Assembly (NCBI GenBank): GCA_002457315.1
Contig: NTKI01000002.1
Span: forward strand, 109,986 to 173,985
Length of the DNA: 64,000 nucleotides
Direction: 5' to 3'
DNA from: Rhodothermaeota bacterium MED-G19
GTDB lineage: Bacteria; Bacteroidota; Bacteroidia; Cytophagales; MED-G16
Positions 19,968-28,850 of this stretch are shown in pieces. The notes beneath the pieces are model-generated. The model ran no database searches. It was not told where the DNA came from and worked only from the letters and a program-made list of their open reading frames with translations. The translations under genes were made by a program, and so were the position numbers. Each line of letters opens with the position of its first letter. Within the stretch, counting starts at the first letter, position 1.

Positions 19968-21376
19968 TTTAAATTATTCTTTCTATATTGATTAATGACT
20001 CTTACTAAAGCAGATTGAGTTTCAAAATTTGGAACAAAATCAAAAAGAACCTCATGGTTATCAAAATTCAAAGATAATGCACTTTCTAAAACATTAATAG
20101 ATTCTTTATATTTTCCAGCATCCATAAGATATATAACAAGTCTATAGTATAACAAAGATTCATGAGGGACTTCATCGATAGCATCTTCAATTATAGATAT
20201 AGCTTTATCTACATCCCCACTTTCATAATATATTAGTGAAAAATCTAAAGAAATTTTAGAATCAGATGGATCTATGTCAAGAGCTTTTTTATATAGCTCA
20301 ACACTAGAAACCATATTGCCAACTTTAAATTCAGCAAATGCTAAAGATTTAATGTAGTTGATATTTTCATTATCAAGTTTAAATGCCTTCTTAAAATAAT
20401 GAATGGCCTCAAACCATTTATCAAATGAGACTAAAGATTTACCTAACCAGTAGTATGATTCTTTATAGAATTGATCAATTTTAATTGATTTTTGAAAATA
20501 TTTTATGGATGTTGTAAAATCTTCAAGATAATAATATGCTCTTCCTAAAGATGAATATATTTCAGGCGAAGGACCATCTAGTTCAAATGATTTATAAAAA
20601 TATTTTTTTGATAATTGGTAATTTTTTAAGTGAATATATGATTCTGCCAAATTTGAATAAGCACTTGAATATTCATCATCAATAGCTATTGCAAATTCAA
20701 AAGCCTCAACAGCTCTTTTATAATTTTTCAATTTTAAATAAATATTTCCTAAGTTAAACCAGGCATATTCTGAGTATGGATCCTCATCAATAAATTTTTT
20801 ATAATAATGGACACTATTTTCAAGCTCACCATTTATTTCTTGACAATATGCTAAGTCATATAATGCATTTTCATGATTTATATTTATTTCTATAGCATTC
20901 TTAAAGTATTCTGATGCCTCTTTGAATTTTTTTTGTGATTGATACGCAAGTCCAATTTGATAATTTATTTCATCTTTATTTTCAGAATATTGAAGAGCTT
21001 CTTTTAATATGGATATTGCACCTTTATATTCAGCAAGGATTATTTTAACCTGACCTATTAAAATGAAAATATTTTCATCTGTAGGATTTAGGGAATGAGC
21101 TCTCTCCAAAGAAAATAAAGCATCAGAAAAATTTTGTAAAGCAATAAGAATATTAGCCTTTTGAATTAGTAAATCAGATGAGTATTGATGTTGAGATAAT
21201 GCAAAATTTACAGCTTTAAGACCTAGTTTGAACTTGTGATTATCTATATACCATTTAGTTATTTTTTCATAAGACTCAGAATCATAGTACATATCTACAT
21301 CATTCTTCATCTTCATCTCAAATTCTAAAACTAGCTTATATATCTCGTCCTTCCTTTTCTTAAATTCTTCTGCCAT
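19964..21376 (-). CDS. Cytoplasmic tetratricopeptide repeat protein
   Basis: This 470-aa protein has no signal peptide and consists almost entirely of TPR helices, about eleven units of 34 residues. Typical positions are seen in ALFSLERAHSLNPTDENIF, YAWFNLGNIYLKLKNYKRA and AYSNLAESYIHLKNYQ. Such proteins act as scaffolds, and no enzymatic motif is visible. It is the first gene of the minus-strand operon with comA, overlapping it by 4 bp. Its ATG at 21376 lies 76 bp from the divergent tRNA. Its partner is unknown. Confidence 0.9.
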   Translation of the reverse strand: MAEEFKKRKDEIYKLVLEFEMKMKNDVDMYYDSESYEKITKWYIDNHKFKLGLKAVNFALSQHQYSSDLLIQKANILIALQNFSDALFSLERAHSLNPTDENIFILIGQVKIILAEYKGAISILKEALQYSENKDEINYQIGLAYQSQKKFKEASEYFKNAIEININHENALYDLAYCQEINGELENSVHYYKKFIDEDPYSEYAWFNLGNIYLKLKNYKRAVEAFEFAIAIDDEYSSAYSNLAESYIHLKNYQLSKKYFYKSFELDGPSPEIYSSLGRAYYYLEDFTTSIKYFQKSIKIDQFYKESYYWLGKSLVSFDKWFEAIHYFKKAFKLDNENINYIKSLAFAEFKVGNMVSSVELYKKALDIDPSDSKISLDFSLIYYESGDVDKAISIIEDAIDEVPHESLLYYRLVIYLMDAGKYKESINVLESALSLNFDNHEVLFDFVPNFETQSALVRVINQYRKNNLK

Positions 21377-21416
21377 ACAATGATTTTTTCAATGAAACTT
21401 AAAGCTAATAATTATA

Positions 21417-21446
21417 TTGTTTATTTATAAATGAAATTTATTTTTG
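21417..21446 (+). promoter_or_regulatory. Promoter of tRNA-Arg: TTG-N19-TATTTTTG
   Basis: TTG at 21417-21419, a spacer of exactly 19 bases, and TATTTTTG at 21439-21446 match the Bacteroidota sigma-A consensus (TTG, N19, TAnnTTTG) in every defined position. The tRNA begins 7 bases after the box, so transcription would start at or a few bases before the mature 5' end. Confidence 0.8.
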
Positions 21447-21452
21447 TTGGAT

Positions 21453-21524
21453 GGCCCTGTAGTTCAATGGATAGAATAGAAGTTTCCTAAACTTTAGATA
21501 CAAGTTCGATTCTTGTCAGGGCTA
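21453..21524 (+). tRNA. tRNA-Arg (anticodon CCT)
   Basis: The 72-nt sequence folds into a complete cloverleaf. The acceptor arms GGCCCTG and CAGGGCT pair with one G-T wobble at the end. The D stem is GTTC with GAAT. The anticodon stem GAAGT with ACTTT encloses the loop TTCCTAA, giving anticodon CCT and reading AGG. The variable loop has 4 nt. The T arm is ACAAG-TTCGATT-CTTGT. The discriminator base is A and CCA is not encoded. An ideal promoter lies directly upstream, and a protein gene starts two bases after the discriminator. Confidence 0.95.
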
Positions 21525-21526
21525 CT

Positions 21527-22009
21527 ATGAAATTGATTACTTTATTTATTTTTCTTTCTAGTATTATAAATATTGACCTTTTGGAAAAAGGAATAAGAAA
21601 ATATAATAAAGGTAAATACTTAAGAGCTATTGAAATTCTTAATAAAATTGAGAAAAAAGATAAGAGCTCTGACTATTACTTTTATGTTGGACATTCTTAT
21701 TCATATTTAGATAAAAATGAAACATCAATAATATATTATGATTCAGCTATCCAAATTAATGATAAGAACGATATGGTTTTCTTTGAAAAAGGGTTCTCAA
21801 ATTTTATATTAGGAAATAGTTATGAAGCTTTAAAAAATTTAAATAAAGCTATTGAGCTAAAGCCAAACAATGCCAAATATTATGTTAACAGAGGTACAAT
21901 TAAATATGATTTGGGTTATAAAGAGTCAGCTTGTAATGATTGGTATAATGCAATTAAACTTGATGATAAAATAATTAACTATAGTATGATAAAATCAAAT
22001 TGTATTTAA
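21527..22009 (+). CDS. Small TPR protein starting immediately after the tRNA
   Basis: This 160-aa protein has a short hydrophobic N-terminus (MKLITLFIFLSSIINI), which may be a signal peptide or anchor, and about four TPR units. AIELKPNNAKYYVNRGTIKYD is the clearest, followed by the family-like ending KESACNDWYNAIKLD with a conserved Cys and Trp. It is probably secreted, and its partner is unknown. The ATG is 2 bp after the tRNA discriminator, leaving no separate promoter or leader. Co-transcription with the tRNA followed by cleavage would yield a virtually leaderless message. An internal start is possible, but no other Met lies in the first 100 residues. The end overlaps the convergent gene by 4 bp. 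Confidence 0.82.
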   Translation: MKLITLFIFLSSIINIDLLEKGIRKYNKGKYLRAIEILNKIEKKDKSSDYYFYVGHSYSYLDKNETSIIYYDSAIQINDKNDMVFFEKGFSNFILGNSYEALKNLNKAIELKPNNAKYYVNRGTIKYDLGYKESACNDWYNAIKLDDKIINYSMIKSNCI

Positions 22010-22650
22010 TCTTTTCTTTTAAAATCACCTCTTTTTATCGCCTTAATGAATTTCACCCAGGCAAAAGGATTAAGTAAAGGGTTTGATGGTAATTGATATT
22101 TAGTAGATGTTGCTAACATCTGTTGATCCATAAAGTATTTATAATTCATATTAGCACTCATTGGTTCATTATTATACATTCTCCTCAGTAAATCCTTGTC
22201 AAGAGATTTATCTAGATTCTCAAGATCTCTTCTATTAGGAAGTTCAACTGCTAAAACAGCTTTTTTAAAGAGTTCTTCTGTCGGATAAGGAAAAATCTCA
22301 AGTTCTGGCAACACAGTTGTATCAGGTTTTAACTCTATAAAAAGGGTAACAGACACACCTTTATCTCCAGGCATTATAAAACTTTGTTTCTGATATCCAA
22401 TTGCACTTACGATAATACTATCTTTAGCTAATACAGGCATAGCAAAATATCCATAAGGATTAGAAGTTGTACCTCTTCCTGCTTTAGGCACATAAATATG
22501 AACACCACCAACACCAGAGATGCTATCTTGACCGACTACAACACCAGAAAGCTGAATTATCTTCTTTTGCCCCTGAGAAAAGGAATCAAAAACAGGTATT
22601 ATCAAAATGATAAATATAAAATTTAAGATTAAAGTTTTATTAAGTCCCAT
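22006..22650 (-). CDS. Secreted CarboxypepD_reg-like domain protein
   Basis: This 214-aa protein has a signal peptide (residues 1 to about 27). A carboxypeptidase-regulatory-like beta-sandwich follows (QLSGVVVGQDSISGVGGVHI to ATGYQK-like IVSAIGYQKQSF). The C-terminal half is mostly alpha-helical, with a conserved ending SNPLLNPFAWVKFIKAIKRG. The same sandwich occurs at the N-terminus of TonB receptors, but here there is no barrel. It is a common Bacteroidota protein of unknown function, located in the periplasm or at the surface. A 21-bp palindrome lies 7 bp upstream of its ATG. Confidence 0.83.
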   Translation of the reverse strand: MGLNKTLILNFIFIILIIPVFDSFSQGQKKIIQLSGVVVGQDSISGVGGVHIYVPKAGRGTTSNPYGYFAMPVLAKDSIIVSAIGYQKQSFIMPGDKGVSVTLFIELKPDTTVLPELEIFPYPTEELFKKAVLAVELPNRRDLENLDKSLDKDLLRRMYNNEPMSANMNYKYFMDQQMLATSTKYQLPSNPLLNPFAWVKFIKAIKRGDFKRKD

Positions 22651-22656
22651 GTTACA

Positions 22657-22677
22657 ATGTTATTTTTTAAATAACAT
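22657..22677. promoter_or_regulatory. 21-bp perfect palindrome, candidate operator
   Basis: ATGTTATTT and AAATAACAT flank TTT, a perfect inverted repeat with 9-bp arms. It lies between the divergent CarboxypepD_reg gene and the ArsR-like gene. It is upstream of both genes, so it is not a terminator of either. Symmetric AT-rich sites of this size are typical for winged-helix dimers, and the ArsR-like protein encoded next door is the obvious candidate ligand. It could also act as a hairpin in the leader of the minus-strand gene. Confidence 0.4.
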
Positions 22678-22743
22678 GCTAAATTACTTAATAAATATGT
22701 TTTTTTTATTTAGAATAGTCTCTAATAACAATATTTAACATCT

Positions 22744-23124
22744 ATGAGATTAAAAAAATTTAATATTGAATATGGCAAAACGATATTTAAGTCTTTTTCA
22801 GATGTGTCTAGAATAAGAATTTTAAATATTTTATCAAAAAAAAAAGAGGTCTCAATATCAGACCTTGAGATGATTCTTAATTTCACACAAACAAAAACAT
22901 CTAGACATATTTATTACCTAAAGAATTCTGGACTATTAAATTCAAAAAATATAGATCAATTTATTTTCTATTCTCTTAGAGAAGAAGCTTTAGATATTAT
23001 CGATCAGATATTTGAATTTTTAGATAAAGATGATCAACTTAAAAAAGATTTAGATACCTATGACACTATGTTTTCTAATAGAGAATTAGCAAAAAATAAA
23101 ATAGAATTAAAAACTTGGAAATAA
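22744..23124 (+). CDS. ArsR-family winged-helix transcriptional regulator
   Basis: This 126-aa cytoplasmic protein has a winged helix at residues 12 to 85. The segments FSDVSRIRILNILSKK, ISDLEMILNFTQTKTSRHIYYLKNSGLL and QFIFYSLREEAL match helix 1-2, the recognition helix and the wing of ArsR-type repressors. No metal-binding cysteine pair is present, so it is a non-metal member sensing an unknown signal. The C-terminal helix probably dimerises. pruA begins 15 bp downstream, so the pair is likely co-transcribed and the regulator may control proline breakdown and itself. Confidence 0.87.
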   Translation: MRLKKFNIEYGKTIFKSFSDVSRIRILNILSKKKEVSISDLEMILNFTQTKTSRHIYYLKNSGLLNSKNIDQFIFYSLREEALDIIDQIFEFLDKDDQLKKDLDTYDTMFSNRELAKNKIELKTWK

Positions 23125-23139
23125 ACCACTTTATAGCTT

Positions 23140-24771
23140 ATGAATAACGGACATTTTGAAATACCAATACCTGTAAATGAACCAGTCAAAGAATACAGAC
23201 CTGGATCAAGTGAAAAAATAGAATTAAAGAAAGAATTAAACAATTTTAAATCTAATGAAGTAGATATACCAATGTACATTGGAGATAAAGAAATTAGAAC
23301 AGGAAATAAAATTAGAATTTCTCCCCCCCATAACCATAAACATACTTTGGGCTATTACAATCAAGGCGATGGATCTCATGTAGAATTGGCCATCGATGCA
23401 GCAATGAGTGCTAAACAGAAATGGAATGATATGGGTCCTGTTAAAAGAGCAAATATTTTTTTAAAAGCTGCTGAGTTAATTGCTGGTCCTTATAGAGCAA
23501 AAATAAATGCATCAACTATGTTAGGGCAATCAAAAAATGTATTCCAAGCAGAAATTGATGCAGCTTGTGAATTAATCGACTTTCTTAGATTCAATCCACA
23601 TTATATGAGCAACATATATAAAGAACAACCTTTATCCACAGAGGGAATGAAAAATTCTCTAGAATATAGACCATTAGAAGGGTTTATTTTTGCACTTAGT
23701 CCTTTTAACTTTACATCAATAGCTGGAAATCTTTGTTCATCTGTGGCACTTATGGGAAATACAGTAGTCTGGAAAGCATCAAGGACACAAATTTATTCTG
23801 CTGATATAATTATGAAAGCATTTAAAGAAGCTGGGCTTCCAGCTGGTGTAATCAATCTGGTTCATACTAGTGGAAGAACAGCTGGTGAAGTCATATTTAA
23901 ACATCCAGATTTTGGTGGTATCCATTTCACAGGGAGTACTGCTGTTTTTCAACACTTTTGGAAAGAGATTGGTGACAATATTAATAATTATAAATCTTAC
24001 CCTCGTATTGTAGGAGAAACTGGAGGAAAAGATTTTATTATAGCACATAAATCAGCTGATTTTTTAGCTGTATCAACAGCAATAATAAGAGGAGGGTTTG
24101 AATTTCAAGGTCAGAAATGCAGTGCTCCATCAAGAGTATACATTCCTGATAATTTATGGCTTAAGATCAAAGAAAATTTAATCAATGAAATTCCAACTAT
24201 AAAAATGGGGGATCCAGAAGACTTCTCAAATTTTGTAAACGCTGTAATTGATGAAAAAGCATTTGATAATATTACATCTTATATAGATCATGCAAAAAAG
24301 AGTGACAAACATGAATTAGTTGTTGGAGGAAGCTATGATAAATCAAAAGGATATTTTATTGAACCTACCATATTTGTATCTTCAGATCCAAAAAGCAAGC
24401 TTATGTGCGAAGAAATTTTTGGGCCAGTAGTTACAATTTATATTTATGACGCTAATAAATATGAAGAAACAATCGATTTAGTTAACGAAACATCTCCCTA
24501 TGCACTTACTGGAGCTATATTCTCAAAAAATAAGGAAGCAATTGATTTTGCAAGCAAAAAGTTAGAAAATGCCGCTGGAAATTTTTATATAAATGATAAG
24601 CCAACTGGTGCAGTTGTTGGACAACAGCCATTTGGAGGAAGTAGAGCATCTGGGACTAATGATAAGGCTGGTTCTTATCTAAATCTAGTAAGATGGGTAT
24701 CACCAAGAACAACAAAAGAAGTGTTTGAAAGTCCTACCAACTATAGATATCCATATATGGAAGAAAAATAA
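23140..24771 (+). CDS. pruA: L-glutamate gamma-semialdehyde dehydrogenase PruA
   Basis: PruA oxidises glutamate semialdehyde (from 1-pyrroline-5-carboxylate) to glutamate with NAD+, the second step of proline catabolism. The 543-aa protein is the monofunctional type seen in Bacteroidota and resembling eukaryotic ALDH4A1. The family segment SPPHNHKHTLGYY is near residue 65. The general-base glutamate is in GETGGKDF and the nucleophile is in GQKCSAPSR. LEGFIFALSPFNFT and the C-terminal GQQPFGGSRASGTNDKAG are diagnostic. No proline dehydrogenase gene is in the window. An ArsR-like regulator precedes it by 15 bp. Confidence 0.95.
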   Translation: MNNGHFEIPIPVNEPVKEYRPGSSEKIELKKELNNFKSNEVDIPMYIGDKEIRTGNKIRISPPHNHKHTLGYYNQGDGSHVELAIDAAMSAKQKWNDMGPVKRANIFLKAAELIAGPYRAKINASTMLGQSKNVFQAEIDAACELIDFLRFNPHYMSNIYKEQPLSTEGMKNSLEYRPLEGFIFALSPFNFTSIAGNLCSSVALMGNTVVWKASRTQIYSADIIMKAFKEAGLPAGVINLVHTSGRTAGEVIFKHPDFGGIHFTGSTAVFQHFWKEIGDNINNYKSYPRIVGETGGKDFIIAHKSADFLAVSTAIIRGGFEFQGQKCSAPSRVYIPDNLWLKIKENLINEIPTIKMGDPEDFSNFVNAVIDEKAFDNITSYIDHAKKSDKHELVVGGSYDKSKGYFIEPTIFVSSDPKSKLMCEEIFGPVVTIYIYDANKYEETIDLVNETSPYALTGAIFSKNKEAIDFASKKLENAAGNFYINDKPTGAVVGQQPFGGSRASGTNDKAGSYLNLVRWVSPRTTKEVFESPTNYRYPYMEEK

Positions 24772-24773
24772 TT

Positions 24774-26042
24774 TTAAATAGGATTATAACTTATTTTTCT
24801 CTCATTCAATGAAAAATAAATCACAACTAACGAAGACAAAATAAAATATATAATTAATAATGAATTTATATTACTAAAATAACCTGCTGCATAAAACCAG
24901 TCCCCATATATATATATATATAATAAGCCTAACGAAGATTTTAGAATTTCAACAATCCATGCTGTTGAATCTAGATCCATAAGGCTAGTTAGACTATATA
25001 TAGAAATAAATAGAAAAATAGCATATAAAGTCCCCTCTGTAAAGTCAAAAAGGTGCAAATGATTTATAAAATATATCATAAAAAAAAAGACAAGAAAATA
25101 TTGAAACCAAGACCAAATTTGTAATTTCATTGATAGTTTTGGATAATATTTTTTATACTCATAAGGAGACTCTATTGATTCAAGTGGATATTTTGAAATA
25201 ATATCTTGAGGTCTCCATCCTGTTGGCATGAACCATATTCTGAATTTATCAACGAAATTATCTGTTCTCCAAGCATCCTTAAATAGTGAAAATAAATGTG
25301 AAAAATTAATTACAATTGGATTCCATGAACGTAATGGCCTTTTGACTCCATATACAGGAGGAACATTTTCAAGTTCTTCTTGGAAAGTTCCAAAAAGTTT
25401 ATCCCATATAATGAAAACTTGAGATAAATTTTTATCTAAGTATTCTTTATTTATAGCATGATGAACCCTATGATGTGATGGGGTGACAATTATATATTCT
25501 AGAAATCCCAGCTTTCCGATTAACCTTGTATGGTACCAATATTGTGCAAAAAGATGAAGAGGAGCTAAAAGTGCTACAACCTCGGGTGGTACACCTAAAA
25601 TAGCTGTAGGAATTAAGAAGATAAAAGAAATAGAGAAAAAATTAGAAATAGATTGCCTTAAAGCACAAGCTAAATTAAACTCTTCACTGCTATGATGAAT
25701 TATATGGTGGTTCCAAAAATAATTAATACTATGGTTAACCCTATGGACCCAATACCCTGCAAAATCAATTCCAATAAATGCAATAACATAAATCATTACG
25801 GAAGACTCCATTTTAAATAGAGCCAAATGTTGTACCATATATCCATAGGAAATAATAATAAAAGTTAAACCAAGAACATCTTTTATTATATTAGTTAAAC
25901 CCGAACATAAACTAGACAGAGTGTCCATGCTTCTCATCACATAATCTTTTCTATAAATTTTTGAAAATAAAATTTCAATTAGGATAAGAGAAATAAAAAA
26001 AGGTATCGCAATGTTTAAAGTTGTTATATAGTATGTCGGCAT
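24774..26042 (-). CDS. Sterol desaturase / fatty acid hydroxylase superfamily membrane protein
   Basis: This 422-aa integral membrane protein has a di-iron histidine cluster: HRVNHSINYFWNHHIIHHSS (an HxxxH and an HHxxHH box) and HHRVHH about 70 residues later. These are the ligand sets of membrane hydroxylases such as alkylglycerol monooxygenase and fatty acid hydroxylases. The C-terminal third adds membrane segments not found in the shortest members. The lipid substrate is not predictable; carotenoid, fatty acid and ether-lipid hydroxylation are all possible. The divergent intergenic region (26043-26159) holds GTTAC repeats. A run of TA dinucleotides at 24908-24922 is coding. Confidence 0.87.
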   Translation of the reverse strand: MPTYYITTLNIAIPFFISLILIEILFSKIYRKDYVMRSMDTLSSLCSGLTNIIKDVLGLTFIIISYGYMVQHLALFKMESSVMIYVIAFIGIDFAGYWVHRVNHSINYFWNHHIIHHSSEEFNLACALRQSISNFFSISFIFLIPTAILGVPPEVVALLAPLHLFAQYWYHTRLIGKLGFLEYIIVTPSHHRVHHAINKEYLDKNLSQVFIIWDKLFGTFQEELENVPPVYGVKRPLRSWNPIVINFSHLFSLFKDAWRTDNFVDKFRIWFMPTGWRPQDIISKYPLESIESPYEYKKYYPKLSMKLQIWSWFQYFLVFFFMIYFINHLHLFDFTEGTLYAIFLFISIYSLTSLMDLDSTAWIVEILKSSLGLLYIYIYGDWFYAAGYFSNINSLLIIYFILSSLVVIYFSLNERKISYNPI

Positions 26043-26061
26043 ATAACAAATATAATATTTT

Positions 26062-26110
26062 TTACATGTAACCTTTGCTTCTCATCAAAATTATGTTACG
26101 TTTGCGTTAC
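26062..26110. promoter_or_regulatory. GTTAC repeat cluster, candidate operator
   Basis: A palindrome TTACATGTAA (26062-26071) is followed by two direct copies of GTTAC at 26095 and 26106, spaced exactly 11 bp, in the context GTTACGTTTGC and GTTACATTTTA. Direct repeats on an 11-bp period are the operator form of LitR/CarH-like MerR regulators, which control photoprotection and carotenoid genes. No such regulator is encoded in the window, so the assignment is a guess from spacing alone. The site lies between the membrane hydroxylase and the DUF5916 gene. Confidence 0.3.
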
Positions 26111-26159
26111 ATTTTAAAATTAAGAATAATAAAAACTATATTCGTATCAAATTATATAA

Positions 26160-28364
26160 ATGAGAAACTTCTTTACAGGTTTTTTCCTTATTTTAATAAC
26201 AATTTCAGCTCTTGGTCAAGAAGTTCACTCACCTATAAAAATATCCGAAAATAAAATAAAGATTGATGGTATAATTGATCCTGTAGAATGGGAAGGCTCT
26301 ATTAAAATCGAACTTGATAATGAAACCGAACCTGGATATAACATCAAGCCAATAGTAAGTACTAATGGTTATATTTTGTATTCCGACTACCATGTATATC
26401 TAAGATTTGAAGCTGAAACTAAAGAAACAGTAAGGGCATCGATTAGAAAAAGAGATGACAACGGAATATTCAATGATGATATTGTCGGATTTGATATTGA
26501 CACATACGGAGACGGTAGAAATAATCTTTTTATAGGATCTAACGCATACGGTTCACAAGTTGATGTAAGAGTTATGAACGCATTACAAGAAGAATCTAGA
26601 TATGATATGTCTTTTGACTTAGAATACGAATCTGCTGGATCAATTAGTGGTAACAGTTACATTGTGGAAATGAAAATACCTTTTTCATCTCTTCCTTTTC
26701 CTAATGGAAAAGATCAGAAATGGAAATTTAGTTTTTTTAGAAAATATAATGACTACCAAATTTCTTCAAGTAAATCAGATAGAGATAACTCATGTATTAC
26801 ATGTCAATTTGATGATGAAGTTTTCTTTGAAAATATAAAAATTGACAAAAAACTTGACTTGATTCCATATATATCAAGTGGTATTGAAGGAGCATATAAT
26901 CAGAATACAGATAATATTGAATATGAAAAAATAAATAGTAATATCGGCGTAAGCATAAACACTGAGCTTTCAAAAAGCTTATCATTAGAACTTGCTATTA
27001 ATCCTGACTTTTCTCAAGTAGAAGCTGATGTCACTCAAATTGATGTTAATTCTGCTTTCTCATTAAGCTATCCTGAAAAAAGACCTTTTTTTAATAAGGG
27101 AACTGATATATTAAAACTTAATAATCCAGACCTGCAACCATTTTATTCTAGATCAATTAATGATCCAGCATTCGCATTAAAACTATTAAATCAAGGGAAG
27201 AAATCAAGGTTATTTTATTTATCATCTATAGATAGTAATTCACCTTATCTTATTGCAGGCAGAGACAGATCATACTTTGGTGAAGGCAAAAAATCATTTG
27301 TTAATGTATTAAGATACCAAAGACTTTTAAAAAATGGATCAAAAATTGGTCTAATCTCAACTAGTAGAGCTTACAATGGAGGAGGATATGGAAATTTATT
27401 TGGGTTAGATGGTCTTATTCAGATCACTAATAGTATAAGGTTAACATTTGATTTATTAAAAAATTATAATGAAGAACCAAAAAATGACTGGATTGATTCA
27501 GATGATTATTTTAATGAATATTCTGTCAGACTTGATGGAGAAAAGTTTAATGGTAATGGATTGTTTATAGGTCTTTCTAGGAATACAGAAAATTGGCGTA
27601 CCTACCTTGGTTACAAATATATAGATCCTGAATATAGAGCTGATGTGGGATTTGCTGTAAAAAATGATAGAAAGTGGCTGACATATTATCAATCTTATAA
27701 ATCATTTTATGAAAAAAGATTTATCCAAAATCTCGAATATTCTATTAAATATGATATGTTACATGATTTTAACAACAAATTAGATGTTATTAGCTTAGAT
27801 GGCAAAATAAGTGCTGGATTTAAAGGTAATACTGAGTTTTCAATTACTCATGATTACGATTTTGTATCATATTACTTAGATAAAAAATATTCAAATTATG
27901 GCTCAACCAGAATAGGTTTAAATACTAGTCCTATAGAATTAATCTCATTTAGATCTAATATAAGCTTTGGAAAAGATGTAGCATTCAATGATGAAGACCC
28001 AGGTTTAGGAAAAGAATTTAATCTTAGAGCTACTTTAAGTGTACAAGTAAATGATAATTTCTCTATCTCAAACTTGTTTAGTTTTTCAAAATTGAAAAAG
28101 ATTGAAATAAATGAATTTTATTATAAGGGGTTTATTAACAGATTTAATACTAAATATCAATTTTCAAAATCTTTAGGGTTAAGACTAGCAACTGAATATA
28201 ATGATTTTTCAGAATCTATATTTTTACAACCATTATTTGAATGGACTCCAAATCCCTTTACGATATTCTATATTGGTGGAAATCAAATTCTAAATAAAGA
28301 TGACAAATATTTTGTTGATAGGTCTCAAATGTTTGTTAAGTTTCAGTATCTTATAAGTATCTAA
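26160..28364 (+). CDS. DUF5916 outer-membrane protein with CBM9-like N-terminal domain
   Basis: This 734-aa protein has a signal peptide (residues 1 to about 20, ending SALGQ). A carbohydrate-binding-9-like domain follows at about 30 to 210 (IDGIIDPVEWEG, DDIVGFDIDTYGDGRNN). The C-terminal part is a predicted outer-membrane beta-barrel (many alternating strands, ending MFVKFQYLISI). The middle segment FSQVEADVTQIDVN followed by SYPEKRPFFNKG is the DUF5916 hallmark. The family is widespread in Bacteroidota and its role is unknown. The gene is 24 bp before the Rieske gene on the same strand, so they may share a message. Confidence 0.87.
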   Translation: MRNFFTGFFLILITISALGQEVHSPIKISENKIKIDGIIDPVEWEGSIKIELDNETEPGYNIKPIVSTNGYILYSDYHVYLRFEAETKETVRASIRKRDDNGIFNDDIVGFDIDTYGDGRNNLFIGSNAYGSQVDVRVMNALQEESRYDMSFDLEYESAGSISGNSYIVEMKIPFSSLPFPNGKDQKWKFSFFRKYNDYQISSSKSDRDNSCITCQFDDEVFFENIKIDKKLDLIPYISSGIEGAYNQNTDNIEYEKINSNIGVSINTELSKSLSLELAINPDFSQVEADVTQIDVNSAFSLSYPEKRPFFNKGTDILKLNNPDLQPFYSRSINDPAFALKLLNQGKKSRLFYLSSIDSNSPYLIAGRDRSYFGEGKKSFVNVLRYQRLLKNGSKIGLISTSRAYNGGGYGNLFGLDGLIQITNSIRLTFDLLKNYNEEPKNDWIDSDDYFNEYSVRLDGEKFNGNGLFIGLSRNTENWRTYLGYKYIDPEYRADVGFAVKNDRKWLTYYQSYKSFYEKRFIQNLEYSIKYDMLHDFNNKLDVISLDGKISAGFKGNTEFSITHDYDFVSYYLDKKYSNYGSTRIGLNTSPIELISFRSNISFGKDVAFNDEDPGLGKEFNLRATLSVQVNDNFSISNLFSFSKLKKIEINEFYYKGFINRFNTKYQFSKSLGLRLATEYNDFSESIFLQPLFEWTPNPFTIFYIGGNQILNKDDKYFVDRSQMFVKFQYLISI

Positions 28365-28388
28365 AATAAAAATTAATTTATTGATACT

Positions 28389-28850
28389 ATGAAAGACAGA
28401 AGAAAATTTCTTAAAAATGCAGGGTCTACTGCCCTATTTACTAGTTTAGGAACTTCCTTTTTTATTGCATGTGATGAAAAAGAAGAAAATATTGATCCAG
28501 ATAATAATAATGTTTCAGAAAATGGATTTACTCTTAATGGTAATGTGTACAGCATAGAACTTAATCATCCTAATTTCTCTGTATTAAAATCTTCTGGTGG
28601 TTGGTATTTATTTAGCGAGGGGGGAATGCTGCTTGTTAATGTTGGTCAAGATGTTATAAGAGCATTTTCTAATAAATGTCCTCATGCAGACTGCAGAACT
28701 AGTTGGAAGTATTCAAATAATAACTTCACTTGTACGTGTCACACATCTATTTTTACTAATGATGGGGCTCTTGTTAGTGGTCCTGCTAATAGTGACTTAA
28801 CTTCATATTTGGCTCAAAAAGAAGATGATATTCTAACAGTTACTACCTAA
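28389..28850 (+). CDS. Tat-exported Rieske [2Fe-2S] lipoprotein
   Basis: This 153-aa protein begins DRRKFLKNAGSTALFTS, a twin-arginine-type leader, followed by FFIACD where the Cys could be lipidated. The Rieske domain at 50 to 150 has the cluster ligands CPH and, 17 residues on, CTCH (CxH and CxxH), so the [2Fe-2S] site is complete. Tat export agrees with folding around the cluster before export. It is probably anchored in the periplasm or on the outer membrane as an electron carrier. No oxygenase or cytochrome partner is adjacent. It is not a bc1-complex Rieske because no cytochrome b gene is near and there is no transmembrane helix beyond the leader. Confidence 0.9.
   Translation: MKDRRKFLKNAGSTALFTSLGTSFFIACDEKEENIDPDNNNVSENGFTLNGNVYSIELNHPNFSVLKSSGGWYLFSEGGMLLVNVGQDVIRAFSNKCPHADCRTSWKYSNNNFTCTCHTSIFTNDGALVSGPANSDLTSYLAQKEDDILTVTT

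Noticed and set aside
24908..24922. TA dinucleotide run
   Set aside because: It lies in the coding part of the membrane hydroxylase (Tyr-Ile repeats) and needs no separate explanation.
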